This document shows, piece by piece, positions 37,961 through 50,200 of a DNA stretch of 64,000 nt; the first letter of the stretch is position 1, and every line of letters begins with the position of its first letter. The translations under genes were made by a program, and so were the position numbers. The notes beneath the pieces were generated by a model, which saw nothing but the letters and a program-made list of their open reading frames with translations, made no database searches and had not been told where the DNA came from. The DNA is from Medicago truncatula (taxonomy: Eukaryota; Streptophyta; Magnoliopsida; Fabales; Fabaceae): the NCBI RefSeq assembly GCF_003473485.1, contig NC_053047.1:77001-141000 (forward strand). Direction: 5' to 3'.

Positions 37961-38696
37961 ATATTGTGGATGACGTATTTTTCTAAATTTGTATGATTAA
38001 ATCGATCTTTATAATTTGTAAGAATAAAAATGTCTATTTAATCATTTATGAAATAATAATCCTGATTCAAATTTAAATCGTTTTCATTTTCTGGGCACTC
38101 ACTCATGTCTACAAAGATGTGTCTTTTTCAACAAAAATCCCAAATTGTCAGTGCACAGAAAAGGGTACTCATCTCAATTTCAATAACTAATACCTATGGC
38201 ATAATTAGTAGAAAAAGCTCCTGTAAGGTTGGTCAAGACAGTGGAGGATGTATTGATAGAGGAGAGGAGGGAAGAGGTCTGAAAAGAAAAATACAATGGG
38301 ATGCACACAAACTAGTTAAATTTAATGGTGGAAGATGTAGATCCACCGTAAACCTCTTGTCAAATTAGTCTATATTAGCTTACCTTTTCTATAATTAAAA
38401 GCCAAAATTAAAACCCAAATCAGGGGCTAACAGGTTACCGGCAGTCAATTAAACGAGGACCATGATGGCTCCCCAATATCATCCGTAACTTAAAATGAAT
38501 AATGATCGTAATCTTTAGCATATGCATTTTGGACACCCCTTTGTATGCCAAAAGGAAAAGGCTTCCTTTCACAATTAGTTCTCATGTTTCTAATTAAAAA
38601 TTTTGATTTAATTCACGTGGACTAATAGGTCCTTTATTTGTTCCATCTATTATATGTTTGGTTTCAAATAGTTTTTTTACGATAGTTGATGACAAA

Positions 38697-38733
38697 AGTA
38701 AACTCACTTCCTTCAAAAAAAGTAAACTCACTT
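38697..38733 (+). repeat. Micro-insertion: CCTTC plus poly(A)
   Basis: AGTAAACTCACTT at 38697-38709 and 38721-38733 flanks CCTTCAAAAAA. The same CCTTC-poly(A) sequence appears, inverted, at 63192-63207. Confidence 0.65.
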
Positions 38734-38847
38734 GAATATATGTCATTAGATTAAAATCAGAAACATCCACTCTTGTAAGTCTTCTGTTTCAATGGTTGGT
38801 GAATACTCAATTTAATGCTCAAGTCAAATGCATAGATCAGACAATAG

Positions 38848-38900
38848 AAATGAATTCATGCTTTGTACCAAAAAAATAAAATAAAAATGAATTCATGCTT
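38848..38900 (+). repeat. Micro-insertion: TGTACC plus A-rich tail
   Basis: AAATGAATTCATGCTT occurs perfectly at 38848-38863 and 38885-38900. The 21-bp insert is TGTACC followed by an A run broken by single T residues. Confidence 0.65.
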
Positions 38901-39603
38901 AAAGATTTTTACAAGGGCGTTCATTATACATCATGTTTCATGTGTTTGCACTTGGCACCCCTCAGCAAAATAGCATAGTAGAGAGGAAACACCACCATAT
39001 CTCTGGTGTTCCTTTCACAATTGGACGCAAGACTAGTTTTGATTTGTTCTAGGAGTTATCATGAGAGGAAAGTGAAGAGAAATAGCTCTATAGAAACTTA
39101 ATAGTTTACCCGTTTCATGAACATTATTGAATGCCAAATGTAGTTTCAATTATATAAACTAATAATTATTTGTATCATCTTGTTCTTCTAAAGAATAAGT
39201 ATTTGTTTCCTTCGTAAACAAAAACAAAAAATCAGTATTCTAGTGTCTTTTACAATATTACACAACACTGTATTTATTTATCTATATATTATCAAGGTCA
39301 AGAGCCATTAAATCATGACTCGGAGATCTCTTGCTGGTTTAATCTCTGATCCAACCTTTAAACATTGCAATGAAGTAAATAACTGAGATTTAAAAACCAG
39401 GCAAGCGTGCATCAATTGTTTTCAACAAGTTTGATGATAAATAAATTAAAACAACCCCTTAAAACTTCACCTTTGGGTTGGCCATAGTCCATGTACATGA
39501 TAATTAAATAGAAACATAAATACTTATTTTTCTGGTTGGGCCAACCAAGACAAATATAAATACTACTGAATATATAGCGCATATTTTATAGCAGGAAACC
39601 TAG

Positions 39604-40758
39604 CTATGTTGGAGTACTTGGCAATGAAACTAGAGTATTTGTATGAAGCCATGCTTCAAAATGGCCCACTATAATGTCATCAATCTTTGTCAGTTGTCTA
39701 GTCTTGACATTGTAACAGAAAATTATCTTTTTAACGCCTGAAAATGATTTTCGATTTATTGATGAATCGATAAGTGCTATAAAGAAAATTTGGTCGTTGA
39801 TCCAGAAACGAAACCTCAGGCCCAGTATGCTGATATTAATATCAAAATCCAGTTCGTGGCCACAAATAGCCCCATAATCAAAAGGCCCCATCTCATGATA
39901 AAGAGTCCATTTTCCTAAATCCAAATCCAAAGCATAGATTTGATATGCACCAGCACTACTAAAACCTTTAACCAAAACAATGCAAGAAAGACGGTCTCCC
40001 ATCCATGAAAAAATCCCAATCGGAGCATAATCCACTCGCGGAGGGGGGAGTGGATACTCTCTTATAATAATTTCCCTGTCAACATCCATCACAGTCACTC
40101 CATCCCTTGTTATCCAATAAATATCATTTTCTCCATTATAAACGGGATCCCATAGAAAATAACATTTAAGGTCGATAGCTTTTTTTCTAGCTATCTCTTT
40201 CCATGTGTTATCAACTCCAATTGTTAGGACGTAGAAAACATACCAATTGACCCCCAAAACATTTAGGACATCTGCTACAAACAACTTGAAATTGGCAGTG
40301 CGAGGAACGCGTGCTATAGTAGATCGATTAGAAATGAAGCATTTTGAATTAGTGGGTGGATTTGGAATTCTAAAGCAGCACTTAAGGATGGGGTTTACTG
40401 CAAAAGTTAGTGTAGAAAAAGTACAAAGCAGTAAAATGCCATGACAAGTAGCCATTACAAGTCCCATTTTGGAAGGTGTTCCCAAAGTAATCCTTTCAGG
40501 TTGTCAATTAACATGATCTTGAATATTCAAGAAATAAGAATTTGTCGTTGAGTTGGTCTTGAAAACGTAAAGACCAGGTGGTTTAAGAGGTAGGTAGGCT
40601 GAGATAGCAGTGGCCCAAGATTTGGAGACGTACCTTGCAGAGTTAAGAAGACACTTAAAAGGAAGCAAAGTAAGGATAGGAAGCATCAAGTCTTGAGAGA
40701 GCTCTGAGAACAGAATAAAACTCTTATTACTACTATTTGAGCATTGCCTAATATTCAT
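39604..40758 (-). pseudogene. F-box protein gene with an in-frame stop
   Basis: One minus-strand frame begins MNIRQCSNSSNKSFILFSEL. An F-box-like motif follows at residues 17-50 (LSQDLMLPILTLLPFKCLLNSARYVSKSWATAIS). A long C-terminal region resembles F-box-associated domains (ILLLCTFSTLTFAVNP, MGDRLSCIVLVK, YQIYALDLDLGKWTLY). A TGA at 40504-40506 splits the frame after residue 84; coding continues in the same frame to 39604 with no further break. One nonsense change, a sequencing error or an unseen small intron could explain it. An intact protein would act as the substrate-recognition part of an SCF ubiquitin ligase; the substrate is unknown. Confidence 0.75.
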
Positions 40759-41879
40759 ATGCTTCTTGTTTGTTGCATGATGAGTCAGAATGAGAGCAGT
40801 TGTTTATAGATTTAAATCTCTTCTGCCTCATAACTCTATCCATTATCTTGCTTCAATCAATCACTGCAGGCATATAGTATAGAGCTGAAATGTCATTATC
40901 ATAATTCATAAGGTTCACTCACACATGAAATTCAAACAATTTCAAATTCATTTCAGATCTAAATATCAGTTACACTAAATTCAGAGTAAGAGTACGGTGG
41001 ATTTTAAATTATCAGTTAGAAAACAACATATGAGAGACAGAACAGTTTCAAAGAGGGCTAATTCTAAAGCAGAAGTATCACCAGCAGAACAGTTGGATTT
41101 GAATTTGGAACAACCCAAAAAGTAAAATAAAACAAAAATACATTTTTTCAATAGAAAAGAACCCATAATAATAAAAGATAGAATTTTGATTGAGAAATCT
41201 CTCAATACCTGGTAAATGGAACCTTGGCGTGGATCTAGAGAAGAAATGCTTCGAAAATCCAAAGGCAACTGAAGCACAAGCAATCAATCCTACTCACTGC
41301 AGATCAATCAATAGAGGAATGCAAAGATTGATAAATTATTGAATCGGAAGTTATTGTGAAGAATTTGGGAACCTAAGTTGGTGATAGATACCATGAAAGC
41401 GGGTAGAAGTAAACATGTTCACGTGACATTATTTAAGGTTACATTTCTCTGCCACTTAATTAGAGTTTTGATCCTCATATCTTAATTGACTCACGAAAAT
41501 GGTCTTACATTTTTAAAACGAATAAAATCATCACTAAATTATTATATTTTGTACCGTTTTAGTCTTAACCCCCATTTTACTCTCTAAAAATGCCGATGTG
41601 TCATATTTTTTAATGATGTTGCCAAAAAAACACTTACGTGACATTTCTAACATGAAAAATGATATTTACATGTCATCAAATAATTTTTTTTAATTGAAAA
41701 TAATTAAAATAATTTATAAATTAAACAAAAACATTTCATTGTAAATTAACAATTAGAAAATAAATCAAAAATAAGAATCTGAAAATTCAAACAACTACAA
41801 CAACTTCTTCTTAATTCAACTTTCTCAAAATACAAAAGTACAGATCATTAAAAAATGAAAATTCCAAAACTCTCCCTTT
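40759..41879. other. Upstream region of the F-box locus
   Basis: A possible minus-strand donor (CAG|GTATTG) lies near 41212, which may mark a 5' UTR intron. Short frames here have no domain. The rest is AT-rich. Confidence 0.3.
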
Positions 41880-43730
41880 CTCAAAAGGACCACCATAACT
41901 GCTTTTTTCCGGCACCATAACTACTTTTCGGCGAAGCTCCGGTGAAGCTCCCTACCCCGTTTTCCGTCATTTTCACGGCGTTCGTCTTTCTCCTTCACGA
42001 TGGTGGACCTCCTATGCACTTTTGCCCCAAGTTTTTACCTCGTTTTCGCAACTCCTAGTGGTGTTCTCACCTTCGCGATTTCTCTACAAAGAACTTTGTG
42101 GTTTCTTCTCCGGTGAGCTTCGTTCCGACCTCTCTCACTCATGGCATGTTCTTGGCCGTGTATGGCTTCTCTTGACACACCGGTTCCTACAAAGAAGATT
42201 TTGCCAGAATCTGGGAAACCATTTGCCCAAATTCTTTATGGTGCCTCTTCCGATGGGAATTTACTGGCCAAACTTCCCCCTAAATTGGTTATGGGCGATT
42301 CCATTTGAATTAAGATTACACAGGTTGCTTATGAATCCGATCTAGCTACGTGCAAAAGCCAACTCCATGGATGGTTGACTATGCATAAAGGGGATGCTCC
42401 GATTACAACCCTAGCATTGAAAACGAAGCTCAACTATCTTTGGCCACAACTTCGCAATTGGAGCTTAATTCCACTTGGTAAGGGTTTTTTCGAATTCATT
42501 TTCAGTTCAATTGAAGATATGAAATCTGTCTGGGCACTTGGTGTTATGAATTTGAAGCCTAGGTTCCTGAGGTTCTACTGTTGGACAAAGTATTTCATCC
42601 CTAAATCACTGCAGAACCCTAGGACATAACCTTCAGGCATGCTCCAAAGTCACTGCAGACACTACTGTGTTAGGCTTTAAACCTGTTAACAAAGTGGTTC
42701 ACAAGGCACAATAACATTCTAATACAAACACCATGAAGAAATCTAAGTTGATTGGCTCTAAAGGGAAAGATGTTTTGGTTCATCAGCACAATGATACTAC
42801 CAACAAGAAGAAAGCTGAGTTGAATGCTCCTGAAATGTCTGAGGCTTTTGCTAACAATCACAAGGATATAGCTGATCAAGCACCTGATAATACTTTTACT
42901 AATTTTGACATGCTCAAGGCTCATTCATCTGCAATTATTGATTTGGAGGAAGGTGAATTTGACGTTAATGCTACCATTGTAGATGAGATTTTGAACAATG
43001 AACTATTATTAGATGCACCATCACAACAAAATGTAAAACAAGTGCATCTCACTCTACACAACTCCTTTGAGTTGCTTGACAATGGTTCATAGTATGTTAC
43101 TGATGAGGCTATAACAATTGGCATGAAATCTACTCCCACAAGACTGGATATGCAAATTGTTAAAAATCCAAGTGTGGAGGACAATTCCCTAGGGAAGGAT
43201 AGCATGACTCAAAACACAAACAGAGAGGATACTGGTAAATTTGAAAAGAGGCCCTCTGAACCTGTGGGCTAGACTTATGCAATCCTTTGTTGGGCCCTGC
43301 AAATGGGAGGCAGTCATTCCCCATTTATGGTCCTTCTTCTCTAGAGTTCCCTGTTCTTCAGCCAATTTTGACCCATGTTACCATCACATATGATATCCTA
43401 GGTCCAGATAAGATGAAACTTTATGTTGTTAAAGGACCTATGAATATGTTTGTTGCTTGTATGCAAAGTGGTAGAATTCTGAGCAAGTTTTGGGGTGATG
43501 AGCAAGACACTGATGCTGATAGTACATTTGATTTGGAATCTGAACTAGAGGCTCACAAACTCATTTACGAATTTCCAGATGCCTCACACTACTTGGCACC
43601 TTCAAGTGAACCAGCCAAAAAGAGCAAAAGAGGCAGGCCTAAGAAGCAAAAGAGCCCCAAAGACAAGCTGGCTATAACAGCTCGATTTTCGCTAGAATTA
43701 TTTTTAATTGTTTTAATACGTGTTTATACG
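41880..43730 (+). mobile_element. LINE (L1-type) ORF1-like remnant with DUF4283 similarity
   Basis: A GC-richer leader (41900-42020, CTCCGG/CGGCG motifs) precedes frames resembling plant LINE ORF1/DUF4283 proteins. At 42310-42629 one frame reads WSLIPLGKGFFEFIFSSIED then LGVMNLKPRFLRFYCWTKYF, a typical DUF4283 core. Acidic and Lys-rich frames follow (42733-43092, 43287-43700), ending with KRGRPKKQKSPKD, an AT-hook-like basic stretch. No reverse transcriptase follows. Several stops and frame changes make this a relic. It could instead be a domesticated or chimeric host copy. Confidence 0.5.
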
Positions 43731-43823
43731 TGCTTGTGTGTGATTATTTATCATTGGGTGCATTTTTATGGGTTTACGTGTTGGAAGGGTAATTTAGTAA
43801 TTCATAGTGAGGATTATTTTTAG

Positions 43824-44206
43824 TGTTTCAAATAAGAACCATTATTTTACTAAGTTACTAGTATGGTAATTAGTTGTGAGCCGGTAAGTGATTGTTGTTA
43901 TTATTTTACCGTTAAGTGAGTAGAAACATTTTAGAATTAGTGAATGACTGAGTTAAACCCACTAAGACATTAGGGTTAAGCCCATTTGAGAGGAGCCTAT
44001 ATAAGTTCTAGACTTTAGAGAAAAATAGGTTTTCAAGAATGCAAAGTGGAATATATTGAATTGATATGATATGTGAATGATTTCTAGGTGTTGAAGTTCT
44101 AGACATTAGGTGTTTAATGATTTCTAGGTGTTTGACTATTCATTAAAAAGTCAAACAATTCAATTTACACTACATCAAACACCTAAGGGAATTAACCTTT
44201 TTTATA
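43824..44206. other. AT-rich spacer
   Basis: Contains a short repeated phrase (GATTTCTAGGTGTT near 44080 and 44120). No gene seen. Confidence 0.3.
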
Positions 44207-44489
44207 CTCCGTGTGTCCCGTAATAAGTGAGTCATTTGAAAAAAAATTGTCTCAATTTTTTTTTGACTTATTTCACTTTTCAATACAACATTAATTACTT
44301 TTTCTTTTTTCAAAATTTTACTATAATTAATACTACTTTCATCACTCTCAATTCAATATATTCCACTTTGTATTTATGATCATGGAGAATGCACCAATTT
44401 TTAACAAGAGTCCTTAAAACCATTTTTCTCCTGAGAATTGATGTTGACACATTGCCATTGGCTAAGAAACAATAGTAATTTACCCAAAT

Positions 44490-44582
44490 GCCCCTCGGCA
44501 GTTAACTGCCGAATTATGGAACCGGCTGCAGTTAACTGCCGAGGAAAACTGAAAACTTCGGCAGTTAACTGCCGAGGAAACC
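44490..44582. repeat. Cluster of a 16-bp palindrome
   Basis: CGGCAGTTAACTGCCG is a perfect palindrome, present in full near 44497 and near 44561, with a variant (GGCTGCAGTTAACTGCCG) between them at about 44524. A weaker relative (TTGGCAGTTAACTACCAAG) lies near 45133. All fall inside the surrounding MITE-like element. Confidence 0.8.
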
Positions 44583-44737
44583 TCAAACCTGTTTTTTTTT
44601 TTTTTTGACAAAAACCATAAATTGTCATTAATAAGATTTATTAATTTTGAATGTTTCAATCATTATTTTGGTACGTTTCAAACAATTGCAGTATTATACT
44701 TATGCGTATATATCTTATTAAGAATAGCATTTAAATC

Positions 44738-44943
44738 AGTGTAAAAATTAAGCATTTGAATATTGTTTTGCACATTACTTAAATAAAAATAATAATAAAA
44801 AATCTTTAAAATAATTGTGCACAACGATTTTTTTTAAGGTATAATATGTTGTTATATTTTCTACATTAAAATAATTGTGCACAAAGATTTTTTTTTATTT
44901 AAGTAATTTGCAAAACAATATTCGAATGCTTAATTTTTACACT
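44738..44943. mobile_element. Nested inverted-repeat (fold-back) element
   Basis: Arms beginning AGTGTAAAAATTAAGCATT at 44738 match the complement of the segment ending at 44943 over about 70 bp with few differences. The interior also repeats a TTAAAATAATTGTGCACAA unit directly at about 44807 and 44864. Confidence 0.75.
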
Positions 44944-45293
44944 TATTAGGTCCATTAACTACCGATTATAGATATTATTCATCTCTCATATTTCTTCATT
45001 TATGGCAACAAAATCATATGAATGAAATCATAAAAATAATTATGTTTAATTCCTTAAAAGGATTAAAGAATTAAATTTAATTAAGGAAAATTTAGGTGTA
45101 TCTCCTTATTTAATTTCAGTTTTGAAATTCCTTGGCAGTTAACTACCAAGGGCAAAAACGTAAATTACTCGTGTGACACAACCTTATCAAATGTGGGAAC
45201 ATCAATTCTCTTTTCTCTTTCATTCATTTATATATTTTTTTAATATGTGTGAAATGAACAAATGATTCACTTAATCTGAGACGGAATCACTAC

Positions 45294-45614
45294 TTCATCC
45301 GATTTATTTAGGTCATACTCAATGTGGTCTATTTATAAGAAACAATTAACTTTTTATATTGATTGTGTATTTAATGTATCATATATCTAGAATATAGATA
45401 AATACATGATTTGAATTAAAAAAGTAAAATGTTTCTTGCGAGAGATGATGATTATTATCCATGAGTGAGAGAGAGAACATGACAAGTCACGTAGAGCGGC
45501 ACAATCGAGCAAGCAATCCCTACTTCACATATTTTCATTTTCATTTTGTGATAAAAAATAAAAAGAAGCTAAGAGAAGAGGCATATCCAGAATCAATCAA
45601 TCAATCAATCGAAC
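45294..45614. promoter_or_regulatory. FTRA promoter and 5' leader
   Basis: AT-rich DNA ends in a leader with a (TCAA)n run at about 45590-45610 directly before the ATG. CACGTAG near 45489 resembles an ACGT-core element; its activity is unknown. Confidence 0.4.
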
Positions 45615-46022
45615 ATGAACATGAACATGACTAGCATCACTTCTTCAATTGCAACATTGGTGACTCCGTTACCGTTGTTCATGAATACGAAGAACAAGAT
45701 TCAGAGCAGAAGCAGCAAAATGACTCGGATAAGATGTGATGTTGGAGAAGAAGATTCATCATCATCAACAGCGAAGATTGGATCGCGTGTTAGGGTTAAG
45801 GTTCCTCTCAAAGTCTATCACGTTCCCAAAGTTCCTGAAGTTGATCTAACTGGTAGAGAAGGACAAATCAAACAGAACGTGACTTTCTGGAAAGATAATA
45901 AGCGAATCTCTGCTAATCTTCCTTATAAGGTTGAGTTTGTTGCTGATGATATTCAAGGTCCTCGTGGTCCTCTCAAGTTCGTTGCTCATCTCAAAGATGA
46001 TGAATTCGAATTTCTAGAATAG
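45615..46022 (+). CDS. FTRA: Ferredoxin-thioredoxin reductase variable subunit, chloroplast
   Basis: Small partner subunit of the chloroplast enzyme that passes electrons from ferredoxin to thioredoxins for light regulation. It stabilises the catalytic Fe-S subunit and carries no redox centre itself. The intronless 135-residue frame has a Ser/Thr/Lys-rich transit peptide (about residues 1-50). The conserved SH3-like domain follows: IGSRVRVKVPLKVYHVPKVP, LTGREGQIKQNVTFWKDNK, LPYKVEF and GPLKFVAHLKDDEFE. Three ATGs (45615, 45621, 45627) are in frame; the first is taken. No disruptions. Confidence 0.93.
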   Translation: MNMNMTSITSSIATLVTPLPLFMNTKNKIQSRSSKMTRIRCDVGEEDSSSSTAKIGSRVRVKVPLKVYHVPKVPEVDLTGREGQIKQNVTFWKDNKRISANLPYKVEFVADDIQGPRGPLKFVAHLKDDEFEFLE

Positions 46023-47267
46023 AGTATTTCATAAATAATTACGCATATCAATTACTACATTAGAGAGAGGTATTCATGTTATCTCATCTCTTCTTTAATC
46101 AAATTCTGTCAACTATCTATCTATTACTACATTTTCACTATCATTTTTATTTTTAGTGTAAACACTCCAATTCAGTCTCCGACTGAACACATACGAAAAT
46201 GTAAGGACTAATATGAGTTTTATTTTAGTCAGACTGAATCGGTGATGCATCTGTTTCAATAGTTAATTGCTGCACCTCTTGCGATAGTGTTTTGATTGAT
46301 TGTTACTCTTGCATCAGTGCAAATACAGAAGCAAGTAAAAAGGGGGGATGGGATAACAAATTGATGTTGTGTATTCAACCATTTAGCTTTCACAAGTATT
46401 AGGCTGTGTGATTGATATTTGACTAAACTTACTTACACCTCTGAGGAAGGAAAACAAACATTAACCACTGTTAATGTACATGTGAAACAAGAAACTCCAA
46501 CAAGCCTAGTTGGATGAGGTGACTAAACAAGAGGGGTGGGACTGGTGATTGATTACTTGTATGAACTTAATTTAAAACTACTTATGGTAATATAACAACA
46601 ATAAGTCATGCTTTTAAAATTGAAATTTTGAGGGAATAAAATAAAATGGGTGTCCTTTGATGGACAAATATGATTTAAGGCTTTATTTTTAGTATATATA
46701 TAATAAAGTGTTAAAGAGATTTAAAACCAAAATAGTATTCTTCTCTTATTTCTATTTATTTTCTTACCTTTTTTTAGTGTACTGAAAGCCAAGTGCTTTA
46801 CGATGGTTGTACCAATTAATCGATTGCAGAGTCGTTAGATCTAGATGTAAGTTTGGTGTAGTTGAATCTTGCACCTAAATATAATGATTCTGCAATCGCT
46901 CATCAATCAAGAGGACTTAGGTCACACTCCATTTTCTTCATCATTTATATGCAACAAAATGTAAGTGTCTATAGATCTCAAAATATTGGAGGACAATCAA
47001 GTTATCAACATTACTTTTCTCCTTCCAAACCAACAGAAAGAATATATTTGCACCAGTCACCACTTTTTGATTTAATCATGATCTGTTTTACAAATTACAT
47101 TGTGAGGTCTGTCATGCGTGAGTAGCCTTGCAGAGTCAGTTTATTAATGAAGGCAAAAAAATTGTTAAATAAAACCCAATAACAAAATTTTTACAGCTTC
47201 GGCATGAAAATCAAACTCTGTCACAAACAAAAATGCAAATATAAGCCGTTGCGAGTCATTGCAAATC
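46023..47267. other. Convergent intergenic region between FTRA and DEG10
   Basis: Holds both 3' UTRs. A frame at 46862-47125 has no recognisable domain and is probably chance. No RNA gene or mobile element identified. Confidence 0.4.
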
Positions 47268-50200
47268 TCAATTTGAGCTAGTTAATTGCAAATTATTCTG
47301 TGCATCAATGAGATCGGCTGACATTGATGAAGGTATTCTATGCCGCGTCAAAATTCGAGAAGTGGCAATTTTTGCCGTTTCATAGTTCAAGACAATGACC
47401 CTGTTGTCGTCCAAATCAAAATGCAAGCTGTCTTTGGTACAATTTTCAACAAGTTGGCATAAGTGCTCTAGATTGTCAATTTCTGTTCCATTAACCTTCA
47501 AAACCTGGGTATCACAATTATAGCATATTGAAGCAAATAGGCAAACAAAACATTCATTTGAAGTGAAAAAAAATTAACGTACCAACAGTTATTACAATGT
47601 GCTTGGAATTTCTTCATAGAAGTACTTATGAACATCTAAGGGATAGACCATTCGTTTTCAACACCTATGTGAATAAAATTAAAAATCTGCCAAGGACCGT
47701 TGTTGCTTACAAAGACATCTTTGAAGGATGAGTCATATGTTTACTAATATTTCTGCAGTAATTTCACTAAGGATGGTAGACCTACGATACTATCAGAGAT
47801 TTACTAATTTTTTTCTATTGGGGAAGAACAAATCATTATTTAATGAAGTGACATCAATGACAATTTTAACACGTTTTGCGGAGATTTGAACTCTTTCCCC
47901 TGTGGTTATAATAAGGTCAAGTTCTTATCATTATGTTGACATCTCATGGACAAGAGATTTACTCGTTTCCAATCCAAGCCTCACATTGATTAGAAATATG
48001 ACCTAAATAGAGCTTTGTAAAGCTTAGACAATCATGACCTTACAAGTCGATTTTGTGGAGTTTGAGTTAGACCTAAAATCTAACATGGTTACTAAGTTGA
48101 CAATAAAAGGATGTTCTATCTTTGTCAAAATATCCCTCTCAGCCATGTGCCTAATAAATAATAGCTAAAGCATTGACAAGTTGGTACCTGTAAGTCTGCA
48201 AGACGCTCATATCCAGCGTTGATATCATCCATCAGGACCTAAAATCAATGAGAAATTATTTTTAGAAACAATGCCAAAACCAAATATCTGCATTAACTAG
48301 GTAAATTATTGTCAACACGTGTGCCTTGTCTTCACCATGTCCAAAACATTTCTATTTGAATTGTTTATCGAGTTTTAAGCTAAACTTAATGTGGAAAATG
48401 GTAAATAAATATGTGTGTGGATAATCCAACAACGCTAACCTGTGAAAATTTGTATTAGAGCTAAAATTATGCTAACCTGTGACAGGATAACAAGTTGTTG
48501 ATTTTCTTTCTTGGGCAATTCCCTCAATGCTCGTTCACACAAACGACGGGGTGAAGCATTATACCAGTCCTCCCCATATTCATGAAGGTATGGCTGAGTG
48601 AGGGGAACAAAAACTAGACCGGCAAAAATGTAATAACTTGGAAGTTTATCAAACTGATGCACTGGAACTAAGGGCTGGATCTGAAATATAGACAGTAACA
48701 CCAATGGAACAATTATCCAAAAAAGCAACTTTATCACAAACAATTGTAACAGTTACAAGTATAACAAAACAGTAAAATACATCGGACTGCAAAATACAAT
48801 AAGCAAAACTGATCAGAAAGTATGCAATGGACAAGAACTACACATAACAAACATATCCGGAGCTAGGTCAATACAACGTGAATAAACATGCAACAAGTCA
48901 TTTTTGTTAGAAACTGGAGAATAAGTTCTCGATTAATCCGTATAATTTGGTTGGTGTAGCATAGTACAGAGTAGTCCAGTATATATATAAAACTTACAGG
49001 TTGGAGAGTAATACTGAGTTCAAGCTCTTGGCCGTCCCGCATAACTCTGACTACTGCTTTTTCATTAAGCTTCTTCATAGACACCAAGTGATCAAATGTT
49101 ATCCGTTCTCTGTTTCGGAAGGGAACTGCATTGTATATGTGAAATATTATTCCTACGAACTCAGGAAAATCATAAAAGACTTGCAGGCAAGGAAGAAAGA
49201 CTTTTCCATTTAATTGTAGTGCTCAACTAATTTATCTGTTTCTAAAGAAATCACAAAAGAAGTGCTCAACCAATCGTAGTGCTCAACTTAATCGTAGTGC
49301 TCGACGCTTATTATCGATTGCGTGTCCCACACGTGTCAGTGTCCAACACCAACACATGTGATAACATCGAATTATGTCATCTTCTCAAATTATCATAAGT
49401 GTCGATGTGTCCGGTGTCCGTTTCTGTGTCTGTGCTTCATAGATAGGGACACAGCTTGGAACGAAAATAACTTGAGTGAAAAGTCAATCCTCGACAATTT
49501 TATTTGGTCGTTTATGCAGCCAAAACTAGTAGAGAATCATCCTGATAAACTTCTATGATCTATGTCTAGCATTTAATCCAAATGCGTTTTAGTAACATTT
49601 TCAAGCACACAATCCACAAATCTATGACTTTGTGATGGCATGTTGTTGGATTTCCATCACAACAATTTGCTATAGCTGCTTTTTAACACTTCTTAGAACA
49701 TCGAAGGAATGTTATAAGATTCAGAATCAGAATATTTCAACTCTTTCAAAATTTCAAATTAGACTTAAACCTATGTTTTATTGGATTGATGCTTACGGTG
49801 CATAAATGCATGAGTAAAGCAAAGACAGGAACTCATATAAATGAAATTTCATGTACGTTGCCATGTTAAACCCTCCCATATTACATAACATAGCAACGAA
49901 TGAGGAGGCTGAGACTTCTCAAAGGCTGTTTATAGAGTAAGTAAGAAAATTCAGGAAAAAGAATTGAAAGAACATACCTGTACCATCATTTGCTATAGGC
50001 ACCCCATCAAATGAAAGTATAATATCATTTTTCTTCAGAACTCTGTATGCATCTGAAAGTGGATTTATTTTGTTTACGAGCACCCCAGTCATGCCACGCT
50101 GCATACCAAAATGATTTCTGAGGTGCACATTTTCAGTAGTTTGGCACGACAAACCCAGGGAGCAAAATCCAATGTATTTTCCATTTTCTTCTACATCAGA

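Larger units (their letters stand above)
37426..39603. other. Intergenic region with three micro-insertions
   Basis: This holds the LCBK1 3' UTR and AT-rich DNA reaching the 3' side of the F-box locus. A frame at 38105-38368 has no recognisable protein. Direct-repeat-flanked poly(A) inserts lie at 37918, 38697 and 38848. Confidence 0.4.
44207..45293. mobile_element. Large Stowaway/mariner-like non-autonomous element
   Basis: The left end (ACTCCGTGTGTCCCGTAATA then AGTGAGTCATTT) matches the complement of the right end (TTCCGTCTCAGATTAAGTGA then ATCATTT) imperfectly. No transposase frame is inside. The interior carries the palindrome cluster at 44490-44582 and a nested inverted-repeat element at 44738-44943. 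Exact ends are uncertain. Confidence 0.5.

Noticed and set aside
38105-38368. 87-codon frame downstream of LCBK1
   Set aside because: No domain, low-complexity neighbours and no splice context; length is within chance for this composition.
39196-39243. Possible micro-insertion around an A run
   Set aside because: Only AGTATT is shared by the flanks.
46862-47125. 87-codon frame between FTRA and DEG10
   Set aside because: No recognisable family and lies in a convergent 3' region.
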